Shown: positions 1 to 11,224 of the stretch, one piece after another | Position numbering within the stretch: position 1 is the first letter of the stretch | Layout of the letters: every line of letters begins with the position of its first letter | Origin: CBDATY01 sp965200445 | Lineage (GTDB): Bacteria > Bacillota_I > Bacilli_A > Mycoplasmatales > Mycoplasmataceae | Reading direction: 5' to 3' | DNA length: 64,000 nt | NCBI GenBank assembly: GCA_965200445.1 | Contig: OZ241341.1 | Location: 248,001 to 312,000 of the forward strand | The notes under the pieces: model-generated | Seen by the model: the letters and a program-made list of their open reading frames with translations, nothing else | Told to the model about the DNA's origin: nothing | The model's database searches: none | Translations under genes and position numbers: made by a program

Positions 1-1
1 A

Positions 2-1786
2 GCTGGTCACGGTTCTGCCTTACTTTATGCTCTGCTGTATCTATCCAAAATGGGTCTGACAAAGCAGGACATTGAAAACTTTCGTCAAGTGGGATTTCCT
101 ACAGCAGGCCACCCTGAATATGACATAGATTTAGGTATTGAGTGCACCACCGGACCATTAGGCCAAGGCATCGGAATGGGAGTCGGAATGGCTATAGGAG
201 AGGCCTTTTTAGCTCAAAAATTCAACAAACCCCAGCTAGAAATATTTGATAACTACACTTATATTATGTGCGGGGACGGCGACTTACAAGAAGGGGTTGC
301 TAATGAAGCTATCTCTCTCGCTGGGCATTTACAGCTTGGAAAAATTATTATGCTGTACGATTCCAATGATATTCAACTGGACTCCAAAGTTAGTGTCGTG
401 CAATCCGAGAATACCCATAAACGCTTTGAAGCAGCACACTGACACTATCAGAGGGTAAATGACGGCAATGACATTAAGGCTATTGATGCTGCTATTGCAA
501 AGGCCAAAACAACCAATAAACCTTCTCTTATTGAGGTAAAAACAATTATTGGCGAAGGAGCAACAAAAGAAGGCACACCAGCTGTGCACGGAGCTGCTCT
601 AGGCAAAGATATCAGCCATGTTGCTAAATATTACAACTGGACAGAAGAACCATTCACTGTCCCCACTGAAGTAACCCAAGATTTTGAAACCAACACCATT
701 GAGCGCGGTAATCAAGCTTTCGAACGCTGGCAAAAAAAACTTAGCCAATATATAGCTGAATACCCTGCTGAATACAAAGAACTAAAAACAGCTCTGGAAA
801 ACAAGTATGATTTAAGCCATCTTAAGGTGGACAATATTGTGTCTAACCAACCAGAAGCCACTCGTGTTTCGTCAGGAAAGATTCTTACCCTGTTATCAAA
901 AGCGGTACCTACCTTAATCGGAGGATCAGCTGATTTAACGGTCTCTACCAAAGCACAAGTGGACTCTCCACCCTTTGAAGCCGACAGTAACTACAATGGC
1001 CGCGATATTTACTTTGGTGTTCGTGAGTTTTCAATGGGAACTATCAACAATGGTCTAACCTTGTATGGTGGCATGCGTTCTTTTGCTAGCACATTCTTTG
1101 TGTTTAGTGATTATTTGAAGCCATCATTGCGTTTAGCTTCCTTGATGCATGTGCCTAACTTATGGATCTTTACCCACGATTCAGTTTTGCTGGGAGAAGA
1201 CGGCCCTACGCACCAGCCAATTGAGCAATTAGCTATGCTTAGAGCCCAACCCAACGTTAATGTATTTCGTCCTGCTGATTTTAATGAAACATGGGGAGCA
1301 TATCAATATGCATTTGCTTCACAAAAAACTCCTTCAGTTTTGGTGCTTTCTAGGCAAAACACTCCGCAAATTACTCAAACATCAGCCAAAAAAACTCACC
1401 TTGGTGCATACCCAGTGCACGTTGCAGGATCAAAACACGATATTATCATCACTGCTACCGGAACTGAAGTGGATCTGGCGATTCAAGCTGCTAAGATTAT
1501 CAAAGAAAAGGAAAAACTACTAATTAAAGTAGTCTCTATGCCTTGCATGGAATTATTTAAAACCCAACCAGCAGCATACTGTGCAGAACTCTATGAATGC
1601 AAAAATAAGCCTTTAACTGTCTCCTTAGAGGCTGCCGCTACATTTAGTTGGCACCCTTATGCTCAACTCTGCATTGGTATAGACTCCTTTGGGGCATCAG
1701 GACCAGAAAAATCTGTTAGAGATTTTTTCGGGCTTACTCCTGAAAAAGTTGCTAGCAAAATCATTAAGTTCTACAAGCACCAATAG
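2..1786 (+). CDS. tkt: Transketolase, 5'-truncated by the window edge
   Basis: ThDP enzyme of the non-oxidative pentose phosphate pathway, moving two-carbon units between sugar phosphates in the cytosol. The visible part opens with the AGHGSALLYALLYL motif. It continues through the ThDP-binding GDGDLQEG near residue 70 and the pyrimidine-domain stretch FGVREFSMG, with HDSVLLGEDGPTHQPIEQ further on. The in-frame TGA at 440-442 falls at a Trp and joins two frames. About 594 residues are present, so roughly 60-70 N-terminal residues lie outside. It is convergent with the lipoprotein gene downstream, separated by a strong hairpin. It would consume pentose phosphate from the sugar locus near 51-58 kb (inference). 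Confidence 0.96.
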
Positions 1787-1801
1787 TTTTATTAGTGGTT
1801 T

Positions 1802-1842
1802 CTTAAAAAAAGATTTTTGGTTACCAAAAAGCTTTTTTTAAG
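1802..1842. terminator. Bidirectional terminator-like hairpin between tkt and a convergent lipoprotein gene
   Basis: A 19-base arm (1802-1820) pairs with 1824-1842 around a 3-base loop, with one mismatch. The arms contain A-run/T-run tracts, so a U-tract is present on either strand. It lies exactly in the convergent gap between the tkt stop (1786) and the lipoprotein stop (1873), as expected for a shared intrinsic terminator. Confidence 0.8.
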
Positions 1843-1872
1843 CAGAATGTGTGATGTTCGTCTGCAGCTCAG

Positions 1873-3144
1873 TTATTTTTTATCGAATTCTATTTGGAAC
1901 GTGTCTGTAGAAGGGTTCCCTTCTCCATAAAGATACAGCGAAGTCACTATTGATGATAAAGTTAATTGCTCATATTTTGAAGGAGGCAGACTGCCAACTA
2001 GAAAGGGAAACCCTAGGACAGTAAAATCTGTTCCATTACTGATTGTTTTAGCCGGTGGAAGGCTGAACTGATCTGCTAACCGAGCCGATAAGATTTGGTT
2101 CATTTCTTTAAACACCTCATATTTGTTCTCTTTTGGAACTCTCCCGTTTTTATCTAGCAATGTATCTGGTAAGTGAATAATCCCGGGATTATACCCAGCT
2201 AGTTTAAATGCATTTGTGTTAATTTGTGCATTTATCAATTTTTGTGCAGGGGGTTTAGTAGTGTTTTCCAATTTACCTACTACAGGGAATAATACATCTG
2301 TTAAATTTTCCCCCCCAACCTCAACAGAACTAGCTGTAACGCTTAAATTTCTATTCAAAAAACTTTGTAAACCGGTTGCTTCTTTGGGGAAGGTCTCATC
2401 CCCAAAGTTAACTGCAAGACGCTCTTCAACATCATTACTGCTTAGTGCACTTCTGTATTCTTGATATTCTGAAGGTAACGTTGTTTGCCCTGGGTCTATT
2501 TGTCCTGCTATTGCTTTAATTGAATTAATACGAAAATCTCTATAAACAGCTTTTACAATTTTGTTTTTAACCTCTGATTCATCATAAGGTAGAGTGGAGT
2601 CATAGTTAGTTGTTAAATTTAGTGGCTTAGCAACTGTGAAAAGTTTTGAGATTCGAAACTGACGGTCTAGAAGGAATGAAGTTTTGTATGTAGCACCCTT
2701 AGAGCTAAGCCAAGGTAAAGCAACTGCATCTGCTTTCTGCACTTGGATGGCAATTGTTCTATGAAACTCATCGGCAGCAAATTTTAAACTAAGCAAGTAA
2801 CCACTAAGAGAAGATTGCACCTCACCATTGTTTAAATAACTTAATCTTAAATCTGTATCTTTTATTACGTCACTTGAACCATGCTCCTTAAGATAACTAT
2901 TTATATAGTTGGCCATCGAAGCTTGTAATTCTCCCCTTATATAGTCAGTGTATATATTAGATCAAGGTTTTCCAGTGCTTTTAAATAAAAGAAATAAATT
3001 AGGCGCGACATATCCGTTTAATATTTCTGATAGCTGAAAATCATTCTTTTGAGAAGACCCATTGTTGTTGGCGCATCCCACAATGGTGCTGGCACTAGTA
3101 CCGAAGAGCGTTATTGTCCCAATTAATGATAAAACTTTTTTCAT
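1873..3144 (-). CDS. Surface lipoprotein, unknown function (423 aa)
   Basis: Starts MKKVLSLIGTITLFGTSAST followed by the lipobox IVGC, so it is predicted to be secreted and lipid-anchored at Cys24 of the membrane. The TGA at 2962-2964 reads as Trp (GKPWSNIY) and joins the signal-peptide part to the 347-residue remainder. The mature part is Ser/Thr/Asn-rich without a recognised domain. It is followed by another lipoprotein gene on the same strand and ends at the hairpin shared with tkt. The leader closely resembles that of the small lipoprotein at 25818, suggesting a paralogous leader family. Function unknown; such proteins are usually surface antigens or adhesins in mollicutes. Confidence 0.88.
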
Positions 3145-3197
3145 TCCCTACCTGCTTGTGTTTTGATAATCAACTTAATTATAAATCAATTATAGAA

Positions 3198-5384
3198 TTA
3201 ACTTAATATTACTTTTAAATTAATCGGGATTGCTTCGGTTTGACGACCAATATCAAGCGTAATTCTAAATTCTGTAAAATTCTCTGTAATGGTTTTTTGC
3301 TCAATTTTGCCATGATAAAAATAAGATTTATAGCTTTGCATCTTTGCTGAAATATCACGGTAGGGTTCATTTAACCTTGGGAACAGGGTTCTTAATTCTG
3401 CTCAAACTAGGCTACGAATGTTTTTGTCAGCAGTTGTTGGTAAAAGAACAGAACTAGGTCAAGTAATTTCTAGATTCGTATTTTCTAAGGCGCCTTTCAC
3501 AAGCGCTAAATCTTCTGGAATCGTTCTCCAGCGGATCGTTAAAGTAACCTCTCTAGACTCCGCACCGTTAAAATCAGCATAAATGTTTTCTGTGATTGAC
3601 TGCCCTTGCGCTAGTTGTACTGGGGGCGTACCAGACCTGAAGAAAATATATTGTAGTTGGGAAACACTTAGGCTAGAATCACTAGCTTTGTTAGCATTAT
3701 AAATAGCTGTTTTTAAATTCAACTGTAACTCGGGATTATTGGCAATACTAGTATTACCGCCCACCCCCCAACTTGGTAGAAAAATATCTGTCACAGTAAT
3801 ACTGTTGATAATATTATCAGCTGTTTCTTGATCAGAGGTAGCAATAAGAATGTCTAAATTACCAGTAGGATTTGTTGCTGAAGGTGTCTTGCCAATCTGA
3901 AATGTTACTTCTGTTTCTACACCTTTTGTAACCGACCCAGGATTAGGGCTTTGCAAATAAAGTGGCAGATCCTTAGTTAACAACTGAAAAGGATCTAAGT
4001 CTAGTTGCATAGTAAGGTTCTTAACAATCTCAGGCTTGATAGTGTTAATATCTGTACTGGTAGATTCAGGCAAATTAATAGTGCCAGCGACTTCCATTAA
4101 CTGCGGTAGTATAGTGGCTAAACCATTCTCGCTTTGCGATTTCGATTGGTATTTAATGGTCACTGCTTTTTTTGCTGTTGGAACACTGACTGCTGAACCT
4201 GATAACACAAGCAACAATTCTACAGTATTAGTGCCATTAATTAATCTGTTGGACCCTGCGGATGTTGCACTAGGAAGGCGAAAATAAATTGCATCTAAAT
4301 CTGATTTTTTTAAATTATTATCCTTATTAAGTTCATACAATTCATTGCGCAAAGCCAGTAGCGTGTTTCTGTTATCAAGATTACGGCTATAAAGAAGGTT
4401 TAATTGCAAATTAGTGTTTTTAATAGCGTTAATAATTGCTTCGGCTGTATCACTAGTTTTAGGTTTTAGAATAACCTGTATAGCTTTATTCACTGGCGAC
4501 TGGGAACTGTTTTCCTGGATGGTAATATTCACATCATTGGACGGGCTAACAGTCTCTGGCTGAAGAGTTGTGTTGCTCAAATTAAAAAGAGCGGTGTCAG
4601 TAAAATTAATTTCTGGGTTTGTCTCAACTAGTTTATCAATGATTATTTGCTTAGTGAGATCATTCGTGGTTGAATTATTCACTCAACTTGGCAAAGTTAC
4701 TGAGACATTAGCAAAAGATCTTGCTATAACCTGCGATCGAAAAACCCCATTTTGCGGAATCATAACCTGAAAATCATATTCAAATTGGCCTAAATATTTC
4801 ATTCTAATGGTAGTAAAGCTTAGGGCATTTAAATCAGTGGAAACAGTAACTGTTTGTGGAACTAGAGTGGGTATCAACTCAAAATTACTTGCTTCAGCAG
4901 CAGTGACTAGCGGATTATTAATCATAATCGCTTTTTGAATAGCATGAATACCCTCACTATCCGGGGAAGATAAATCACCATTGGTACCAGAAGGTAAAAT
5001 CATCCTCATGCGTTTTAATGATTGAGAAAATTTTTGGATAAACCCTAAATTAAAATAACCCGTGTGCTGCGCTTCACCATTAACATTAAAACCGATCCGG
5101 TTCGGCACAAAACCCGTTGCTACATCTTGGTTATTATTAAGAAATGTTATTTTGTCAACTTCTTTTGCGGATAAACCTGTTTTTTTAATTAGCGCCTCAT
5201 CAATTGCTGACCTATAACTAGCCACAGTTAACTTGGAAGGTTCTTGCCTAACAGTAATTAATTGATGATTCACCTTATTAAAAATATTTTGAGTGTTGTT
5301 TTGTTGCGAACTGCAGCTGATCACTGTAACCGCTGTAGAACCAACAATTGATAAGCTAGCTAAAACAGATAAAAAGCGCTTCAT
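3198..5384 (-). CDS. Large repeat-built surface lipoprotein (728 aa)
   Basis: Begins MKRFLSVLASLSIVGSTAVT with lipobox VISC (Cys24), so a lipid-anchored exported protein. TGA codons at 4683-4685 (LPSWVNN) and 3459-3461 (ITWPSS) are Trp, joining three open stretches to a TAA at 3198-3200. The mature part looks modular: units of about 100 residues recur, each starting near a beta-strand with a P-S core (ILPSG, TLPSW, NLPES, FLPSW, TWPSS). Each is followed by a helix with conserved hydrophobics, an IYF/ITF-like step, then a G-rich strand region. No catalytic motif is visible. It lies 46 bases downstream of lysS on the same strand and could be surface-exposed and variable. Function unknown. Confidence 0.85.
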
Positions 5385-5430
5385 AGTATACCCCTTTAAA
5401 ACCTTCTAAAGATATTTTACACAAGTATCT

Positions 5431-6930
5431 TTATTTATTTTTAAGCATAGGGAATAACACAACATTTCTAATCGCTTGTTTGTTGCTTAATAGCATAACT
5501 AAGCGATCAATCCCAATCCCTATGCCTCCGGTTGGCGGCAAGCCATACTCTAAGGCCTCAATATAATCATAATCGATTTTGCCTGGCGCTTCCTCATTGC
5601 CTTTTTGCTGCTCTTCCAGTTGCTCTTGAAAGCGTTCGTATTGTTCTAAGGGATTGTTTAACTCAGCAAAGGCATTAGCGTACTCTGAACCCATAATAAA
5701 TAACTCAAACCGATCTGTAAAGTTCGGGTTCTGCATATTACGCTTGGCAAGAGGCGAAACAGCAACCGGATAACCATAAACAAAGGTAGGCTGAATTAAG
5801 TTTTGCTCAACATATTCCTCAAAAAAAAGATTGATAATGTGACCCACTGTATTAAAGTGATTAGGGACCTCTAGCTTGTGCTTTAAGGCCAGCTCCTTGG
5901 CTTGTGCAAAGGTCATTGGTTGTCAAAAATCAATTTTAGTATAAAGTTTTACAGCATCAACCATGTGTATTCGAGCAAACTTCTGATCGAATCTAATCTT
6001 TACTTCATTACTAACAAAAACAGTTTTGCCCAGCACTACTTGAGCACAATTTCGTAAAATATCCTCGCATAACTGCATCGTTGCTTCCATGCCGTCATAG
6101 GCTGTATAAATTTCAATACTGGTAAATTCTGGGTTATGAGAAGTATCAATCCCTTCATTACGGAACAAACGCCCTATCTCATAAACCTTTTCAAACCCAC
6201 CTACAACTAGTCTCTTGAGGTGCAACTCAGTTGCCACTCGTAAAAAAAGCGGTTTTTTTAGAGCATTATGGTACGTGGTAAAAGGCTTGGCTGCTGCGCC
6301 TCCTTGAATGTTCTGCAAAACCGGTGTTTCTACTTCTAAGTACCCTTTGTCATCAAGGAATTTTTGAATACTTCTAATAATCTTAAAGCGATTAATAAAG
6401 GTTTGCTTAGAATCAGGGTTAACAATTAGATCTAGGTATCGTTTTCGGTACTGGTCTTCTATGTTTTTTAAGCCATGGTGTTTATCGGGTAATACTTTTA
6501 AGCTTTTAGTTAACAAAGTAAACTTTTGTGCTTTTAAGGTTAAATGGCCAGTTTTAGTGCGAATAGGCAGACCTGTAAATCCAACAATGTCTCCTAAGTC
6601 GAGTGCTGATAATGCCTCAAAATCCTTTAGGGTTAAATCCTGTTTCCTCAAGAAAATTTGCAGAACACCATCACCGTCTTGAATAATAATAAAGCAACTG
6701 CTGCCCATTAAACGTTTGTTTTTAATGCGCCCTGCGGTAGTAATTGCTGATGGCAATTTGAGTTTTTCTAATTGCTCACGGTCAAAAGAACCAAATGCTA
6801 ACTCAAATGTTTTTGAAGTATGTGAACGTTTAAAAGAACTAATTAAAAAGGGATTATTATTTTCCTTAATCAATTTAGCTAATTTAGCACGGCGTATCTT
6901 TTCTTGGTCAGAGTAACTAGAACGATCCAC
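5431..6930 (-). CDS. lysS: Lysyl-tRNA synthetase, class II
   Basis: Charges tRNA-Lys; 499 residues, normal for bacterial LysS. The N-terminal SDQEKIRRAKLAKL is followed by the OB-fold anticodon-binding domain (roughly residues 55-150). Class II motif 2 is seen in FEKVYEIGRLFRNEGIDTSHNPEFT and motif 3 in GIGIGIDRLVMLL near the C-terminus. The TGA at 5923-5925 is Trp within DFWQPM. The start appears to be GTG at 6930: stops lie in frame just upstream and the family N-terminus aligns from there. The Shine-Dalgarno is weak. It begins 5 bases after the upstream ABC ATPase gene, so the two are probably co-transcribed. Confidence 0.96.
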
Positions 6931-6935
6931 TTGTT

Positions 6936-7943
6936 TTATGACCAGCTAATTTCACTAGGTTTCTTAGGGTTTTTATTAACAATTTGCTCATGAATAAGGC
7001 CGTTTTGAATATGAATAACCAAGTCAGATATTTCGGCTATATTAGGGTTGTGCGTAACCAGAATAACAGTGGTTTTATACCTGCGGTTAATTTCAATTAA
7101 AATTTCTAGCACTTTACGACCCATAACTTCGTCTAAAGCACCTGTGGGCTCATCACCAAATAAAATCTTAGGGTTCTTGGCTAATGCTCGGGCAATTGAT
7201 ACTCTTTGCTGTTCACCACCAGACATCTGGTGCGGGTACTTATTCAGCTGCGGAATCATGCCTATCGTTTCAAATATTTCTCTAATCGTTAGTGGTTTGC
7301 TTTTTTTTGACGCTAGGTTAGCTCCTACTTCAGCATTTTCCTTAGCAGTTAAATTAGAAAGTAAATTATATTGTTGAAAAATAAACCCGACATTATTACG
7401 ACGGAATTTTGTTAGGTTCGAGTCTTTAAGTAGGGTTAAATTTTTGCCAAGCACAAAAATATCCCCTTCTGTAGCTTTGTCAAGCCCTGAAATTAGGTTA
7501 AGTAAAGTTGTTTTCCCGGATCCGGAAGGGCCTAGAATCGAAACCAATTGTCCGTGCTTGATTTTAACATTGATTCCCTTTAGAATTTTTGTTTCCAAAT
7601 CTCCGCTGATGTAAGATTTACGAACGTTTGACAATTCAATAGAATAGGAATCTACTGTTGGTTTATAGCTCTCGGTAGAAATAACCTTACCAGCTAGAAC
7701 TTCCTTGGAGTGGGCTCTAACCTTTAATCTTTGCTTTCTTAGCTTGGCTTTATATTTTTTATAGTTTTCTTTGTTTGCTAAATCAGCTTCTTTAGATAAT
7801 TTTTTGTTTCTAATTCGCTCGTCTTTAGCCAGTACTTTACCACGGGTTTTGAATACAGGGCTTTTAGGCTTGACTGATGGGTTTTTAAGATCTTTTTTTT
7901 GATCTTCTGGTTCTTTTTTAAGACTCTTAGTTTTTTTCGGCAT
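6936..7943 (-). CDS. ABC transporter ATP-binding protein, MacB/LolD-like, with basic N-terminal extension
   Basis: Nucleotide-binding subunit of an ABC transporter. Walker A GPSGSGKTT, Q-loop in FIFQQYNLL, signature MSGGEQQRVSIARAL, Walker B ILFGDEPTGALD and H-loop TVILVTHN are all intact, in the order of the LolD/MacB/FtsE class. The first 105 residues or so are an extension very rich in Lys/Arg before the ATPase domain. The start is ATG at 7943, preceded by AGGAGA; an upstream in-frame codon at 7964 lacks a better ribosome site. No permease gene is adjacent, so the partner must be encoded elsewhere and the substrate is unknown. Confidence 0.9.
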   Translation of the reverse strand: MPKKTKSLKKEPEDQKKDLKNPSVKPKSPVFKTRGKVLAKDERIRNKKLSKEADLANKENYKKYKAKLRKQRLKVRAHSKEVLAGKVISTESYKPTVDSYSIELSNVRKSYISGDLETKILKGINVKIKHGQLVSILGPSGSGKTTLLNLISGLDKATEGDIFVLGKNLTLLKDSNLTKFRRNNVGFIFQQYNLLSNLTAKENAEVGANLASKKSKPLTIREIFETIGMIPQLNKYPHQMSGGEQQRVSIARALAKNPKILFGDEPTGALDEVMGRKVLEILIEINRRYKTTVILVTHNPNIAEISDLVIHIQNGLIHEQIVNKNPKKPSEISWS

Positions 7944-8009
7944 AAAAAATCTCCTATTCTGCACATTAAAAATATTATAGCAAAATGTTTAAAATTAAAC
8001 ATTTTAAAA

Positions 8010-10163
8010 TTATTTTTTATCTTTGCTCTTATCGACTGTGCTTTCAGGCTTAATATCAATTATGTCGCCTTTAGAACGTTTTTTGCTTAGATTGTCTTGA
8101 TATTCTTTTTCTTTTTGAATTCGTGGCGGCAACTTCATATGTTGATCCATATATTCAATATCTTCAGCAGTTATTGTTTCCATCGTGAATAAAGCTAGGG
8201 CAATCAGTTTTAGTTCATCAAGGTTAGCCTTAATAATTTTTAGTGCTTCAGCGTAGCAGTCGTTGAGAATAGTATTAATTTCATCATCAATTGCTTTGGC
8301 TACTCCTTCTGAGTACTGCTTGGTCATTGCAGGCATACTTTGTTGCTTGCGCGATTCAAATTGAGTTAAGCCTAATTTACTCATTCCAAATTCAGTTACC
8401 ATGTGGCGAGCAGTATAAGTTGCTTTCTCTAAATCATCATGAGCACCTGTTGTGACTTTGTTAGCTCCAAACACAATTTCTTCAGCAGCGCGACCTCCTA
8501 AGAAACCAGTAATGTTAGAAATTAGGTGTTCTTTGCTGTAGAACATAATTTCTTCACTTGGAGTAACAATGGTATATCCACCCGCTGATCCCCTTGGGAT
8601 AATTGTTACCTTTTGCACTTTAGAAGCATCTGATACTTTCATACCAATCAAAGCATGTCCAGCTTCGTGCATAGAAACAATGTTTTTATCACGTAATGTG
8701 TATTCTTTTGATTTCTTGGCAGCTCCTCCCACTACTCTATCAATAGCTTCATCAATAATTTCTAAAGTTATTAGCTTGCTATTTGTACGAATTGACAAAA
8801 TAGCTGCTTCATTAAGAACATTTTCCAGTTGAGCACCACTAAATCCCGGGGTCCTTTGGGCTAAGCGCTCAAAATCAATTTCTGCTGAAATATTTTTATT
8901 TCTTGCGTGCAATCGTAAAATAGCTGCTCGGGCCTTAAAATCAGGTAGCCCTATTTGAATTTTACGGTCAAATCGACCTGGTCGCAACAAAGCACGATCC
9001 AGCAAGTCAACCATGTTAGTAGCAGCAATAACAATAATCCCTGAGTTTTCTTCGAAACCATCTAGCTCAACTAACAACTGATTAAGAGTTTGTTCGTTAG
9101 TAGCACCACCAAAAGAGGCTGCCCTTTTACGACCCACAGCATCAATTTCATCAATAAAAATAATACATGGAGCTGATTTTTTGGCATCTCTAAACATTTC
9201 CCTGATTCGAGAAGCTCCCACCCCAACAAAAATTTCTTCAAACTCTGAACCGGAAACAGAATAAAATGGCACCCCAGCTTCTCCTGAAACTGCTTTAGCT
9301 AGAAGTGTTTTACCAGTACCCGGAGGCCCTTCAAGTAAAATTCCTTTTGGAATTCGAGCACCAGAAACAGAATATTTTTGGGGATTTTTTAAGTAATCCA
9401 CTAGTTCTGTCAATTCATCTTTTTCGTCATCAATACCCGCTATATCAACAAAGCGGACGTTGGAAATAGATTTCTTGGCTCTGTTTTTGCCAGCATTAAA
9501 GATCGAAAGACCACCAGCTCCAGATTGTGCTTTCATCATTCTGAAAAAGACAAACCCAAGAAGACCTATAATCAAAAGCCATGGAATCAGCTGCACAAGT
9601 AGAGATTCTCAAAAAGGAACATAGTTTCTGTCTGAAACGCTATATGAATTAAGTGGTGGTTTTTTTCCTAATTGTGCTGACGCTACACCAAGCAAAGAGT
9701 CTGATTCCAGCTTTCCTTGGGGTGTAGTAGGTAAATAAGCATTATCATAAGCAGTTTTTATCCCTTTAGCTTCTAAAAACTGACCAAAATTGTCTGTATA
9801 CCACTTACTTTCTCTTGGAAATTGCGTTTCGTAAGATACTTTTGACTTATCTGCAAGTTCAAATTCACCAGTTATTATTACTGTGTTTTGACCCACACTT
9901 TCACTTGCTGAAAAAGCTATAATATTTTTTCCTTTAAACTGCGGAAGAGTTGCCCGCGGTAAGTTTACGACTGTGGCAGGAGGGTTCCCTTGCGTAGCAT
10001 TATAATAGGCTTCATCATAAACAATGGTGTTTCAATAAAAAGATGGGTTTATTTCATTAACATTAGAGCGCAAAGCAAGCACTATCAAAATGATAAGCGC
10101 AATTATAAAAATTACTGTAAACACAGCAAATGCTATGGCTCTTTTTTTTGAAGCTGGATTCAA
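8010..10163 (-). CDS. ftsH: ATP-dependent zinc metalloprotease FtsH
   Basis: Membrane-anchored AAA+ protease for quality control. It has an N-terminal transmembrane segment (RAIAFAVFTVIFIIALII), an external domain, a second transmembrane segment (LIPWLLIIGLLGFVFF), then the AAA module with Walker A GPPGTGKT and Walker B IIFIDEID, an SRH region, and the zinc site HEAGH. TGA codons at 9609-9611 and near 10033 are Trp. No ATG precedes the first membrane helix. The best start is TTG at 10163 (MNPASKKRAIAF), giving 717 residues, since a TAA lies in frame just upstream. It sits between tilS and the ABC ATPase, as in many Firmicutes where tilS neighbours ftsH. Confidence 0.95.
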
Positions 10164-10282
10164 TTTTGGTCTTTGTTTTAATTATATTTTTGTTAGATTT
10201 TAAACTAGTTTTTATAAACGCTTATCTTAAAAGATTAAAAGACTTTATTCATTATAAATTGTTTTATAAAAAAAGAAAACTT
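10164..10282 (-). promoter_or_regulatory. tilS-ftsH spacer with a candidate ftsH promoter
   Basis: A 119-base A/T-rich leader before the TTG start of ftsH. On the minus strand a TATAAT (10251-10256 on plus as ATTATA) is preceded 17 bases earlier by TTTTCT, a poor -35. That would leave a leader of about 85 nucleotides containing a weak inverted repeat (TCTT...AAGA). Promoter assignment is by eye only. Confidence 0.35.
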
Positions 10283-11224
10283 TTAGCTTTCTCTTACAAA
10301 AATTAATTCAGTTGATTTAACTACTTGCAAATGTTTTGAAAAGATAAAAGACTGATTTTTTTGTTGCTTAGCAAACTGTTTTACTATTTCCTTAATAATA
10401 CTGCTCTTTTTTTGGTGTATTTGATCAGGGATGTTCCTTTCTAAAAGTTCATAAATAGCTCTTAGTTTTTCTACATACTCCAGTTCTAAATATCTAGCAT
10501 AAATAATTTTCTTCTCTACAAAAATCTTTTTAATTTTTTTATTTGCCTCTTCTAACCTTAAATTACTCAAGCGCATTTCAGTTAGCAGTTGTTTGCTTTC
10601 TAAACCATTTAGTTGTTTACGAACACGGTTTCGCAAGTAAGTATTTTTAGCATTAGAGCTGTCAACAGCATAAGTTATTTCTTTTCTGTGCAAATCTTGC
10701 AAAATAATTTCTTTACTGTAATTTAAAAGAGGCCTTAATAACCAAAATGTCCTATTCTCAAATTCATATGGTGTTTTTTTGGCTAAACCATAGTATTTCA
10801 CAAGGTTTTTACGCTTTTTTTGTATGATGAAAGTTTCGAGTGAGTCTTGCTTATGGTGAGCGACAAGTATGCATCTGGTTGCATTAGCAAGTGCTATCTG
10901 ACAGCAAAAATCATACCGCAAACATCTCGCCAGTGCCTGGAAATTGCCCTTGGAGTTCAGATTGCTTGGCTCCTTGCTTGTGTCCAAAATAAAATATTTA
11001 AGATGATTTTTTTTGCAAAAATTGGTCACTACCATCTCGTCATTATCACTCTCAGATCGCTGATGATAATTAACATGGCAAACCAAAATGTTAGCAGGAC
11101 TGATTTTTTCTAGTATTTTACTCAGCAAAAACATGCTATCCGGCCCACCAGAACAGGCCACAACAAGTTTTTTACCCTGTGGAATTAAATTTCAATCAAA
11201 TAAATCAGTATTATTTGCCATCAT
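10283..11224 (-). CDS. tilS: tRNA(Ile)-lysidine synthetase TilS
   Basis: Modifies C34 of the AUA-reading tRNA-Ile to lysidine, switching its identity to isoleucine. The PP-loop motif SGGPDS stands near residue 26 (VVACSGGPDSMFLL), with NYHQRSESDNDE and HHKQDSLET further on, typical of TilS. The TGA at 11192-11194 is Trp (FDWNLIPQG), which moves the start upstream to ATG at 11224 or 11221. That overlaps the end of the methyltransferase gene by about 11-14 bases, implying translational coupling. 313 residues, short for the family because the C-terminal domain is reduced, as is common in mollicutes. Confidence 0.93.

Noticed and set aside
440..442. Apparent stop inside transketolase and inside most other large genes
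   Set aside because: These are TGA codons falling at Trp positions in homologues across dozens of genes, so they are tryptophan under code 4 and not stops or frameshifts.
5415..5440. AAAGATA...TATCTTT inverted repeat between lysS and the large lipoprotein
   Set aside because: The stem is short, the loop is long, and on the minus strand of transcription it lacks a following T-run, so it is not called a terminator.
7405..7425. A GGTTCGAGTC stretch resembling a tRNA T-arm
   Set aside because: It lies inside the ABC ATPase coding frame and no acceptor, D or anticodon arm can be built around it.
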